Origin: Neckera pumila
Taxonomy: Eukaryota > Streptophyta > Bryopsida > Hypnales > Neckeraceae
Direction: 5' to 3'
DNA: 64,000 nucleotides
Assembly (NCBI GenBank): GCA_963969595.1
Contig: OZ018410.1
Location: 30,198,913 to 30,262,912 of the forward strand
Part shown: piece after piece, positions 48,274 through 63,779 of the stretch
Position numbering within the stretch: position 1 is the first letter of the stretch
How the letters are laid out: each line of letters begins with the position of its first letter
The notes under the pieces: generated by a model
Database searches by the model: none
What the model was told of the DNA's origin: nothing
The model's input: the letters and a program-made list of their open reading frames with translations, nothing else
Translations under genes and position numbers: made by a program

Positions 48274-49343
48274 ATGGCAGGAATCAGGGGCAGTACTTTG
48301 GCATCAGTTTCCGCGAGATGGTTCGCTGCTCAAGGTCAGTGAACAGGATGGATTGATTGTTGCGAATTGATAAGTCAAACTTTCCTGTAGATCGTGCTCA
48401 TCATAGCGATGTTCAATCGTAGAGCAGTGGATGCTGAGGGAAAAGAATTTGTGAACGCAGGGCGTAGACTCTCAACAGCGTCAAGAGACTTGGCATCTGT
48501 CGACAAACGAGTTGCAGCGGTGCAAGAAGGGCAGACATTCGAAATGGAACGCGCGTTTACGAAACAAGATGTTGCGTCATATGTGTCCCTCTGCGGCGAC
48601 ACGAATCCCATCCACACTTGTGACGCTGCTGCTCAATCCGCAGGTTTCCAAGGCCGCGTTGTGCAAGGCATGCTTTACGCTGGCCTATTCCCTGCCATCA
48701 TCGGTTCCTATTTTGTAAGCAAACCTAAACTCGATCTCGGATAATTCCTCAAGTTCAGTCGGAATTGCAATTCACGGCCTGTACAAAATATGATAATTGA
48801 ATGTCCCGAAGCACTGCCCTAGCTGTTCTTCACATCCTTCATTTGGTAAGCAAACCTGAACTTGATCTTAAGACAAGTTTTCCAGTTCAGTCGCAATTTG
48901 ACTGAACTCGAATTGCAATTCACAACTTGTATGAGAATCTATGCCAATTGAATGTCACGAAGTGTTTTGCAATCCTGCCATGCAAGACGAGATAATTGTC
49001 TAAAGTAGCGCCCTGTGTAGGATGGAGCTGTGTATGTGTCGCAGACGCTGAATTTCAAAGCTCCTGTTCTCGTCGGCGATGCGCTCCGTGCGCAAGTGGA
49101 GGTCACTGCCATCAAAAAGCTTCGACGCCACCACAGGTGATCACACAACACCATCACGTCTGCAAAACACAAGGCTTATCACCCAGCTCCTCTTGAATGT
49201 TTGATTGCCATCTACGGATTATAAGACCTCATTGAGTTTTCGACATGGATGACAGGGTCACGTTCGCTACTCACTGTTACAAGAAGGGCGATTCTACTGC
49301 TGTCCTTGGTGGGGAGGCTGTTGCTCTTCTACCTTCTGCATGA
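48274..49343 (+). CDS. HTD2: Mitochondrial (R)-3-hydroxyacyl-thioester dehydratase (MaoC/HTD2-like)
   Basis: Four exons, 48274-48334, 48407-48714, 49021-49136 and 49256-49343, join in frame with GT-AG borders to give 190 residues ending TGA. The N-terminus (MAGIRGSTLASVSARWFAAQ, later RRLSTASRDL) is rich in Arg/Ser and lacks acidic residues at the start, as in a mitochondrial presequence. The hydratase-2 motif of MaoC hot-dog enzymes is present near residues 85-115: YVSLCGDTNPIHTCD, then AGFQGRVVQGML, with the expected catalytic Asp and His. FKAPVLVGDALRAQVEV is the conserved second half of the fold. The family dehydrates (3R)-3-hydroxyacyl-ACP in mitochondrial type II fatty acid synthesis, the pathway that supplies octanoyl groups for lipoate. 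The length suits a single hot-dog subunit that dimerises. Confidence 0.88.
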
Positions 49344-49850
49344 CAGCATCAGCATCATCATTACGCCGAACCTTAGCTTTAGATTTCCGATCATTCCACA
49401 ACTGAAATAATGTAAAGTATCTTATTATTGTGGAAGTCACTCCGACCAGTTCTCTCTGTCGTTTACTTGAGCTCATTGCCTGTCTATTAAGAAATCAGTT
49501 AGGTTGATTCTGGACGAGTGAAACATTTGGGAGTGTCGTAGGTATGTCCTTCTCTTGGATAACGGTGCTTTGGATTCCCTTCGCCCTCAGCTACTGTTTG
49601 CATCGGAGTCCTCAATTTTTCCAGTCTTGGTGTATCTAGGGATAGAGTGAAGATTTAAGTCCGCTTTGTACAAAGATGATCAACAAGGGAGCTCAGAAAC
49701 CAGCAAATCATCGGCTTACAGGTAGCACTGAATTTCCAGGGATTGGGACAGTCCAATGCATCGATGTATTTCCATCAATATCCAATGATCGTGCCACTCC
49801 TAAACCTCTCCTAAATCTGAAATCATCCGATGTTCCTTTCTTCCAAAACT
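49344..49850. other. Convergent 3' flanks of HTD2 and Miro
   Basis: About 500 bases between two convergent stop codons. A 102-codon plus-strand ORF (49676-49984) overlaps the Miro terminal exon and is a shadow. No separate gene is supported. Confidence 0.5.
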
Positions 49851-54809
<4,959 letters not shown>

Positions 54810-55200
54810 GATTGCCAGTTGTTTTCTTCACCGCTGCTGCGTCAAAAGAGGTAATTTCCAAAACAGGAGGGTGAGCTCCAACGGAGGGGCGTCAACGGAG
54901 GCCAGGGCAGCGACGATGCTGCATTGCGGTCATGATGCAACAACGGCGTTAAGGAGCATCAAGCACTGAAGGAGCTCCAGAGTACACTAAGTCCCAAGCT
55001 GAGCCTTTGCGAGAGCCTTGCAGGCCGTGTGTGCTTCCTCTTTGTGACTGTGTCTGGTCACGTCAGCAGTCCACCTCACCCTAATTTTATCCCCGATGGA
55101 GTGCCTAGCTGGCTTCGCTCCACAGAACCTTCACGATTTGCTCTCCACCTAAAACCGTCCAAATATGCATTTGAACATGGTTATGATCAATGGTATAATG
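54810..55200 (-). promoter_or_regulatory. Miro upstream region
   Basis: About 390 bases between the Miro start codon and the boundary of a MITE. It is GC-richer than the repeats beyond it. No clear TATA box is visible. The MITE at 55201-55530 therefore lies close to, or inside, the Miro promoter. Confidence 0.35.
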
Positions 55201-55530
55201 CTAAGGGAGGAGGTTCTTAAACCGTTCGGGCTCTAAAATCGCCCACCTCCTCAATGTTCACTGCTTGTACATGTTGCTTTTTGCAATGTACAAGCTGTGA
55301 ACATTTGAGGAGGTGGGCAATTTTAGAGCCCTCCAAAGCGTCAAAAATTTGAACTTCAAAAATTCATAACTAATTCCACAAAGCTCCAAAAAATATAAAA
55401 CGACTTGGGTTGGATGCCAATTTCATTTGTCTTTGAAAGAAAATTTACTAAACAATATTTCAAGAAGTTTCACCTCCCCAAAATTCAGTTTCAGCTCTTG
55501 AGTGAGTGCTTTATGGACCTCCTCCCTTAG
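55201..55530. mobile_element. CTAAGG-ended MITE, family 1 copy B
   Basis: Full-length partner of 11130-11461 and better preserved. Ends CTAAGGGAGGAGGTT and GGACCTCCTCCCTTAG are inverse complements. An internal foldback joins CTCTAAAATCGCCCACCTCC with GGAGGTGGGCAATTTTAGAG around a TGTACA core. Non-coding, 330 bp. Confidence 0.8.
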
Positions 55531-56022
55531 TCAACGCATTTTAAATTGTAATCAGTTTCTAGAAAAAAATAGTTTTCTACATAGTGCCAAGTTGAGAAGG
55601 TTAGCTTTAAGAAAATGTGCAGTTTTTGGCTGCAACTAGTTTCAATTTGATACTTAGGAGATCTCCATTTGACAATCTTCAATGCTTTTCATACAAATAA
55701 ATCAAAATTCCAAATAGAAGATGTTGTATATATTTATGTATATAGTGAATTCACATGTATATGTCTTTATAGTAAATATATACATGAGTGTCATGGACAT
55801 GTGGAAATTTTATCTAGAACAAATGCTTTTCATTGATCGCCATTCTGCAATTTGTGGCCTCTGATTACGCTTGTGAGCCCTATAAGCACATGAAGTCTGC
55901 TTGTTGTAATCTTTGCGGTGTCGGCAACTAAAGAAGTCTGGTGCAACTATGATCAATACTACTCCGACAAGGAGTTCAATGATAAGATCATTTGTGTTCT
56001 GAAGAAGGGTGTCCAGACTCAT
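55531..56022. other. AT-rich spacer with an unrecognised ORF
   Basis: A 71-codon minus-strand ORF (55810-56025) has a hydrophobic stretch (IIELLVGVVLIIVAPDFF) followed by a basic, Cys/His-containing segment. I cannot name it. It overlaps the start of a CACTA derivative and may be a captured or decayed exon. Confidence 0.35.
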
Positions 56023-56162
56023 CACTACAAGAAAACAGTATCCAAATTGGCACGTATTAATTGACTAAAATGTTCAAATTGATAGAATTATGTCAAAAAA
56101 ATGTTTGAATTGACAGAAAATGGACTAAATAATGTCGAAGTTGACACTATTCCCTTGTAGTA
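56023..56162. mobile_element. 140-bp CACTA derivative with CAT target duplication
   Basis: The left end CACTACAAGAAAACAGTAT and the right end (inverse of TACTACAAGGGAATAGTGTC) match over about 18 bp with few mismatches. The trinucleotide CAT flanks both sides (56020-56022 and 56163-56165). CACTACAAGAAA is a classic plant CACTA tip. At 140 bp it is far below the usual size, leaving little more than the termini and AAATTGA-type subterminal repeats. Confidence 0.75.
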
Positions 56163-56629
56163 CATTTAGGTCATCTAACTCTCTTTTGGTTTTCTCTGCT
56201 TTTGAGGTTCAGATTGGTAATATATGAAGGTGATGCTATTGTTAAGACCTTTGTTGCTAACTCAAGTGGATCATTTTTTGTCACGGGGGTTCACTATTTA
56301 GGGAGTTCATATATTACATGTGAACAAGGGGTATTTTTAGAGGGGGTATTTTGATGGATGGGATCAATCAAACACACCCTATCATTACCTAATTTGCTAA
56401 TTTTGCATATTTTTAAGGGCCCTTCACTTAGTTTAAATTTGTAGGAGAGGTCATTTTTTGGCACCCTATCTTTATTATAATGAATTATTTTTCTTAGTAC
56501 TTATGAAATTCAAATTCACAACTGCTGAATCATACTAAAAGCATACTCAAAACACACAAACATACATATTGAAAGCACACTCAGAATATATCCATGAAGT
56601 TGCACAAGTGATGCCCACGGACTCAATTG

Positions 56630-56930
56630 AAGTGCAAGAACTGAGCCACAGATTCATTAAAGCATTCACACATTCATTTCAACATTCACATTCATTTAAG
56701 CAATTCCAAAAAGCAATTCATTTAAACATTCACACATTTATTTAAGCATTTACATTCATGCAAGTCCTTCAAGCATTCCAAAAGCATTCTCACATTCATA
56801 CATTCCTTTAAGCATTCACATTCCTTTAAGCAATTCCGGAAAGCAAATCATTTAAACATTCACACATTCATTTAAGCAAGTCCTTTAAGCATTCTAGAAG
56901 CATTCACACATTCACACATTCACAGCCCAC
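56630..56930. repeat. Minisatellite of ATTCACACATTCATTTAAGC motifs
   Basis: Short motifs CATTCACA and CATTTAAGCA recur throughout. A longer unit of about 130 bp, with CATTTAAACATTCACACA and AAGTCCTT(C/T)AAGCATTC, is present twice (from about 56692 and 56822). Non-coding. Confidence 0.75.
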
Positions 56931-57388
56931 GTAGAATGAAAGAAGAAGGCATACAACAACTTTTGATTTGCCACGTTACATCACTTATTGACAAACAATA
57001 CTGTAGAAGAAAATCAAATTGCCATACAAATGTGGGGAAAACTTGTAATCACAAAAAAAAACCCTACCAATATGCAATAGTAGTCACAATGAAGTACTCA
57101 CAAACCTACAATTCGTGTTTCCATGTGTTTATGAAGGAACACCAAAAAAAATATGGAATAGCCAAAAAAATGGGAATGTAAAATGAAAATTGGAGTAATG
57201 GCCGTGATGAATTGCAAGCTTCCTAAACCTGTTTTGGCGTAGACCTGTTCGGAAACTGCTGTCAATGCTACTAAATTGCAGTCACCATAAATTGCAGAGA
57301 TGGCAAATAAGCACCAATAGATGGTCTATAGCTATTACAGAAAAAAATAAATTGAAAGGTTTAGGGTGCTACTGTACTTCTGAAGGCA
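56931..57388. other. Spacer with an unrecognised ORF
   Basis: An 81-codon plus-strand ORF (56936-57181) is Lys/His-rich and not recognised. No other feature can be supported. Confidence 0.35.
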
Positions 57389-58039
57389 TCAAAGGAACCG
57401 AAGTGTGCACTCTTTGGGTGCCACCCAGATCAAGTCGCATGCCCTCCAATCCGCAGCAGGCGGCACAGCTGCCTTCATCTGCCACCCTCGCTGAAGGATA
57501 TCGCGAAGGCACAAGAGTTCGGGCGTGGTCAGCTGCTCCAATAGGCACAAACAGAGGCGGTTTGACATAGATTTTTCCAATGCCCAGGACGTCGTCAAGG
57601 TCTGTAGAGCTTGATCAAATCGCTCTACAACGAATCGTGTCTGTGACGTGCGCTGGCTTGTCCGTCCCTCCCAGACTAGATCAAACTGGGATAGCCCAAG
57701 AGCTGCATACTCCTCACACGCAGCCACGGAATTACACCACTCTCGATTCACTAGCATGAGCTGCACTACAAAGCGCAATTGCTTCGCCCAATTTTGTGGC
57801 CCCATTGCCGACGTAGCCCACCTTGCTTTAGGAGCCCTGGCCTGCTGCACAAGCCAAGGCAGAACTACATCCGTTGTGATCACCCCAACCTGCTCGGCCC
57901 TCCCGGACACCTTCCCATCCTTGTGGATCACGGAATTCCTGCAGTCACACATCACGAGGAGCTCAAGATGAGGAGGCCGAGGAGGAGGCTTAGGGCGAAT
58001 TTGAGAAACACACGGAGCAAGAGCGCAAGATAGGCGCAA
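57389..58039 (-). CDS. Unrecognised 216-codon ORF, possibly F-box-like
   Basis: An uninterrupted ORF ending TGA. ATG choices are at 58039 or, 29 residues on, at MCDCRNSVIHKDGKVS. The composition is protein-like (many Trp, Leu, Cys and Arg; no low complexity after residue 30). The segment NWAKQLRFVVQLMLVNREWC resembles the L-x-V-N/C-R-x-W tail of F-box motifs, followed by leucine-rich helices, but the N-terminal LP half is only loosely present (VLPWLVQQ). No homolog can be named. It lies between a transposase-like pseudogene and repeats, so it may be a captured or repeat-associated gene. The opposite strand is partly open, but less evenly. Confidence 0.45.
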   Translation of the reverse strand: MRLSCALAPCVSQIRPKPPPRPPHLELLVMCDCRNSVIHKDGKVSGRAEQVGVITTDVVLPWLVQQARAPKARWATSAMGPQNWAKQLRFVVQLMLVNREWCNSVAACEEYAALGLSQFDLVWEGRTSQRTSQTRFVVERFDQALQTLTTSWALEKSMSNRLCLCLLEQLTTPELLCLRDILQRGWQMKAAVPPAADWRACDLIWVAPKECTLRFL

Positions 58040-58109
58040 AACTGAAGCAAGAAAACCAAAACATGAGCGTTGTCACGAACTAGGGGCGGAAATCGTAACA
58101 TCTGAGGTT

Positions 58110-58688
58110 TTGCAAAACATGAGCGCTAATCCAACAAACAACGCTAATCCGGAGAATGGGTTGCTGAAAGACAAAGACAAGTTTGCCCGAGACGAACCTG
58201 GATTGAAGAATGTCGCGAGGAATGCCAACGTCAAGCTTTCAATGGACGTTCCGCGTCGGCGATGCGTCGCTCCAACTCTGCATCTGCGCCGCCATCGCCA
58301 CTTCTAGCGTTGCTTGATTGCCGTTGACAGGAATCGCCATCGCAATTGCCAAATGACTCGAGAACCCAAAGCCCAGAACCCTGCCGACTTGCACGGAAGA
58401 GCACAATTCAAAAAGTGGAAACAAGAGCGCTACAAGATGGAGCTAAGAAAGAACTGCAAGCTGAAAAATAGAAGATGCTGTGCAAGGCTGAGGAAACTAG
58501 CAAAAAGAGAGAGAAGGGCAGATTTCATACCCCAAAATGCTCCATCATGTTTCCCTGAAAGAGGAGACAAAATGATTTTGCACGATCGAGAGCCGCCATT
58601 TGAAGATTCCGAAATGCTTCCTAGTCCCATCCAGCCCAAATACGCCCCAACATCATTGACAGATGATGACTTGTTTGAACTGAAATGA
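58110..58688 (+). CDS. Unrecognised basic ORF pair, interrupted by one TAG
   Basis: Two open segments, 58110-58307 and 58308-58688, share one frame and are separated only by a TAG at 58305-58307; the second ends TGA. The downstream part is strongly basic (KKWKQERYKMELRKNCKLKN, RRCCARLRKLAKRERR) and then acidic/Pro-rich. A further open segment in another frame (58705-59112) includes two repeats of (M)GN(N/S)MIE-PP/LP-IGKK. The set could be one gene with introns, or a decayed gene. I do not recognise it. Confidence 0.3.
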
Positions 58689-58704
58689 TCACCAATCATT
58701 TCTG

Positions 58705-59112
58705 ATGGCATTAGTCCCATCTGTGTACACCCAAAACCTAAACCCAAATTTTTTTTGCCCAATTCTGAAGGGCGTTCCAGAATTTCCAACAGTAATAGGC
58801 AGAATTAGTAGCAAGACGCCCCAATATATCCTAATCCTGAGCCCAAAAAAAATGGGGAATAATATGATAGAGCCCCCTTTTATTGGAAAAAAAATGGGGA
58901 ATAGTATGATAGAGCTTCCCGTTATTGGAAAAAAACTGGGGGCTATGGCAGAAAAGCTGAACATTGAAGACGACCAAAAGAAGAAGGAGAACAGAGCAAA
59001 AAGGGCACTACCTGGTTTGCTCCTAGAAAATTTTGGCGAATATTATAATACCTTGATCCACAAATTAGAAAAACAATATCAAAGACCCTATTTGCTATCG
59101 ACCCATGGCTAA
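58705..59112 (+). CDS. Unrecognised ORF with short internal repeats
   Basis: A 135-codon ORF whose middle has three related segments ending (I)GKK(M/L)G, followed by a charged helix (KLNIEDDQKKKENRAKRALP) that could form a coiled coil. No family is recognised. It may be a downstream exon of the preceding basic ORF, or a chance ORF over an internally repeated stretch. Confidence 0.25.
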   Translation: MALVPSVYTQNLNPNFFCPILKGVPEFPTVIGRISSKTPQYILILSPKKMGNNMIEPPFIGKKMGNSMIELPVIGKKLGAMAEKLNIEDDQKKKENRAKRALPGLLLENFGEYYNTLIHKLEKQYQRPYLLSTHG

Positions 59113-59301
59113 TCAAAAACAGTACAGAGGAGCAAAACCACAAAACCTACCAAGAAAATAAGAAACACAGTTCAAGAGCAATACCTGTTTTCACCAAAAA
59201 GAGGGGGAGCAAAGTAAGATGGCACTACTTTTTCGGGCACACTTTGCATTTTGGCTTAGGGTGAAGAAGGAATTTCCAAATTTTGTAAAAATACACAGTC
59301 C

Positions 59302-62300
59302 TCATTTGTTATCATTAACAAATTGGTTTAGGGCATTTGCATCTTTGGAATCTAGGGTGTAAATATCAATGGTGGAATTATATTCCAATGTCACGGTGGT
59401 GATGATCGTATCTATGTCAATCCATCTACTGTCGCTGTGGTTATACTTGAACTTCAAATTACTGGAACATTTCCTAAAGTATTGAAGCATGACTTGAACT
59501 TTGCAAGGGTTAGAACTGTGCTTCCCTAATGTTGAAGAAAGATTCATGAGGTCAATGGGATGTTGGAGCAGACCCCAGTGCATACCAACACGTCTGCGCA
59601 TGGATTGAACCCAGCCAATCCACTATATTCCATAGTCCACTCCTTGCAAAACACTGCTTGGAGTTCCAGATTTTGATGCTAATGACAGCCGACCCTGCTT
59701 CCTCTTGATTGCTGACCTCATGGTAGATGACAGGTTCCTTGTATTGCGCTGCACAAAGTACACACCACAATCCAAGCCAATGCCTAGAAGACAGGTACTA
59801 TAATCATCATGATTGTTAAAATACATAGAATGTTTTATCCAAGTCAATCGGTCCTTAGACAAAAATGGGTTACCATTCAATTGAGATACCAAATTAGACT
59901 TATAGATAGTGTGTCTCACAAATTCCACAATAGGAATTATCCGAGGAGGTGATGGCACAGTTGTCACTTGCTCTTTGTGCGAACGCAGCATGTTCAAGAT
60001 AGCATCCCTCACTTCTCCCTGAAGCACAACTCTTGCATTCTGGCCATCGATCACAACATCGTTTTCCAATGTGCCCGCATTCACGACCTCCTTCCCTTCT
60101 TGATCTCCTGGCTGCCTTATACTCATACTCTCCTGGATGACTTTGAAGTCATCGTCCTCGCCAAGCACCAATCTAGTTCTAGCCTTGACCTTCATAAAGT
60201 GTTTGTCTGTTTGCTCCACCTCCCATGGTTTGTAGAACTAGACCTTCAAACTTGGACGGGCATGCGTAGTGGGAGCCATATTCAAATGGTGGAGCATTGT
60301 TTGGGCCTCCCTCATACCCTCTTGTAGTGCTAAAATGACTTCAGCACTAGTTCTGATATCGAAATAGTCACCAAGGTCAGTAGGAGCTTCGTCACTTTGC
60401 AGGGGATGTATTTTGGCCCAAATATTCTCCATTTTATTATGTTGCTTGTTGAATTTCAGGCCATTCTTAGCGTACTCAACTTCAGAGAGGTGGTTCAACG
60501 TGTTGGCCGTGTTCAACAATTTGTGAAAATTGTAAGCCCTTTTGTTGCCATTCATGCAACCAATCTTGGAAAAAGACAACCTCACAACAATTGCTCCTAG
60601 TGAGATGTAGCGGAACCTGCAAACGTGGATACCTGTCTCTGAAATGGCAAATTAGTAGAACAGCAAAATGACAGGACAAATGGATGTCAACAAAACACTG
60701 TTGGCTCACAAAATGATGGGCCTCAACAAAGTCGGCTGAATTCTCTTGCACGGCATGGTAACCATACTTGAGCCATAATCTCCAAATCCAAAAAAAAAAA
60801 GATACTTTAGTAGCCAGCATGATCCTAGACTGCAAACTATGCCTAGGTGAGGAGAAAATGGAGATGTAATTGGCACAAATCTTAAGGTAATATTCTGTGC
60901 CCAACGTACGCTCCCTGTGGACATCATCAACTTCTCTCGATCGTCTCAAACAAGTCCAAACCTTATCAGAACACAGTCGTTGGGCTGAACCCCAATTTTG
61001 GCAATCTTTTCTATCAATATCTTCTTGTCTCAATCCATGTTCATCTGCAGTGAATCGGTTATATACATGGCCCACATGTTGTAGTAAACAAACGTCCTCC
61101 CCAAGTTGCAAGCATCGCATAGAAGACAGCAAAGGGTTAATTAGTTTCTTCCCGTTGTGGATGTAATCCTGGTCATGTAGATCGAAGGCATCACCGTCCA
61201 CATTTAAGGATCCCATAAGAAACCAGCCCTCCCAACCTACGTCAAGACGTGAACCAGCTTTGCTTTTGAAGTCGTGAAGCATGAGCTGCCTTTGACGGCT
61301 GTCCCCATCACTAGCATGCCCAACAATTGGTCCGACCTTCGCTTGGCACTTAGCAGCCCACAATTTGTCAATATTGTTCCATTACTGCCTCACCCACTTG
61401 GACTTGAAGCAATTACAGGTTGTGCATACAACCAGTACAAGACGGGGCAGCTTGTCATGGAGGGAATTCACAATAATGACCCTCGCAAAGGACCCGACCT
61501 GATCGTCTCTGAAGGATTCAACAATTTTGTTGTACCCATCCTCTCCTACCGCACATATAGGACTATACTTTGTTATACAAACACGATCAGCCTTTGGCCC
61601 ACAGAAACCAGCAAGCGTGTCCCACTTTGCTTCCCATGAAATACTACCTTTTACCTTAGTCTCATCCTCGGCTAAAATCACCAGAACAGGACCAATGACG
61701 TTGTGGGCCGACTTTGCATTGACGTAAATTCTAGCAACTGCTTTGAAAATGTCGAAGTGCTCACCAGGTAGAAATTGAACCCCTTTCTTAATGTCTCGCT
61801 TAATTTTGCTGTAGCTAGGCCCTGCAAAGTTAAGAGCAAACAAGTTGCACATTGGCCTGCCACCATAGACCTTCATTGCCTGTGCAAAACACTTTGTATT
61901 TTCACTATGTCTATTACCCCTATCAAATCTGTTCAAATTTTGCGCAACATCCTGAATGAAGTCCCAAAGTGCAGGCTTACCTCCAAATGCCCCCATTCGA
62001 TGGGGATTCAAAATATTATGGCAAAACTTATGCACATTGTGGTCAGCAACAGCATTCTTTGCCATCTCAGCCAAAGTGGGACGCTTTACCTTAAGTTGCG
62101 TAATTTTAGCACGGGTGGCCTAATGTTGCAGCTTCTCCAACCTAAACTTTCTCGTGACATCTCTACTGTGACAAGAAATTTCATTAATTGACAAATATCC
62201 CACCCTAATACCACCAGACATAGTTCTGGAGCCTTTCTTCACAATAGACTTGTCCTTCCTAACGACCCTCAGCTTGAAATCAGGTAGCCATGGTATTTCA

Positions 62301-63779
62301 GCGCATGAATTGCAAGTGAGATTAGCAAAACCTTGAAGTGACGAAGACACCCTAGAACATGTCCTATGCCTAAATGTATCGTTGACTTCGACATCTTCCC
62401 CAAGGAAACATATAGAAGCGTGTAAGTGTGGGTTCGGATACCAATCTGTGCCAACGTGTCGATCTTCTAGCAATGAAGTTATGCAATACGAAACTCCACC
62501 ATACACAACATGGGCCCCCCTGAAACCCCAACACATGACAATGAGCAAGTTTCTATTGTCACTGCAGAAGAAATCACTTGGTTCTCTACCTGCCGAAGAT
62601 GCACCACCACCGTCTTTGTAAAATGCATGCAAGTCTGGCTGATTCAATTGCACACTTGGTGCTGAAGATGTTCGTGGCCTTCTCCTCCTATAAGTCAACA
62701 GCGCAAGCCCTTTTCGTTTTTCATTCTTGAAATCTGCAACAGATTGAATCTGCCTCAAACTAGCTATATGATTCTTCAATGTGGCCTCCAAATTTTTCTT
62801 GGGCGGGCACAGCTAGAAGAAACCATCTCGGCAGTAAGGACATTTGACCTTGAACCAGTAACTCTGTGGTTTATCTTACTGCAGATCTCCTACGGTGTGG
62901 AAGTGCTACGCTCCTTCTTCCAGGTTGGCATTGACGGTATGCATTGTATCAACTCCTTCTTGCATTAGACGTCTATGGTCTTCAAGAGTTAGCAAGATGG
63001 TTTTCCCCTTCGGCGCTGCAGATTGAGGGTGATCAAGGTAGTTGACGTTGTGTTTGCAACACCAAGCCTTAATGTGTTGGATACTTTGTAGGTGATTTGT
63101 TCTAAAATTGGAAAACAAATTCAGTATGGTACTCTTACTGTGATTTCCACTCGCTCCCCCAATCTACTTCCAACACTCACAGCAATTCAACTTCACGATT
63201 CCCACGCCGTCTTGATCATATGATCGAAGATCCCACTTGTGGTCATCAAGGTCGCAGTCTTTTAGATCCCTCCATAGCTTCTCTGCTTGAAGATGATACC
63301 GATCCATAGCTTCCTAGAGAATCAGTGTCAATGTGAATCCTAAACCAATGTCATCACTATCTGCAGCAAGTGCCCCATTGACCCCACTAACGCTCGAGGA
63401 GCCAATAGGGGTCAACAGACTGTACTCCACCTTCTTTGCTCAGCATTATGAATTCACCCTCATTGTTCACAGGAAGAGGCTCTCCTTCACCGTGGGATCC
63501 GTCTTGCAAACGCGCTGTTTATTTGGATCACTATCTGTAGAAAGGGTACAAATGACATATACATCTCCAGAGACGTCATTGAGTCGCTCGACTTTCTTCC
63601 GGATCCGCCGCTTATCCTCCAAGTCCCAGAAGCCGAAATCCCAGTCGAGGACGTCTTCCTTCTTCAACCGCAGTCTCAGCGATGCTAGGGTTTCTGCTCC
63701 CTCCTCCTTCACCTTCTCAAATAGCTCAGGCGTAGAGGACTCCACCTCCAACATCCAGATCTTCACAACGGCCGCCATA
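59302..63779 (-). pseudogene. Transposase-like gene interrupted by in-frame TAG/TAA codons
   Basis: Starts MAAVVKIWMLEVESS (63779) and ends TGA (59302-59304). From about 63310 to 60580 one frame reads through except for TAG at 63164, 62906, 62813 and 62120 and TAA at 62876 and 61382. After a frameshift near 60570 another frame continues to 59302, broken by TAG at 60238 and 59623. A further TAG (63314) may be part of a splice acceptor (TCTCTAG|GAAG). Visible parts, in order: a Cys/His zinc-binding region (LNCCECWK, HIKAWCCKH, FKVKCPYC...LKNHI), then LAEDETKV (about 61670), GHASDGDSR (about 61320) and HDQDYIHNGKKLIN (about 61170). The order of acidic motifs resembles RNase H-fold transposases of the P-element/THAP9 type (inference). 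Similar long uncharacterised proteins exist in non-seed plants as far as I recall. No flanking TIRs were found. Most likely a dead copy. Confidence 0.6.

Noticed and set aside
59302..63779. Genome-wide reassignment of TAG/TAA to glutamine
   Set aside because: Miro in the same window ends at TAA exactly where family members end, and conserved exons of Miro, HTD2 and the SNF2 gene encode Gln only with CAA/CAG. The stops are confined to repeat-associated genes.
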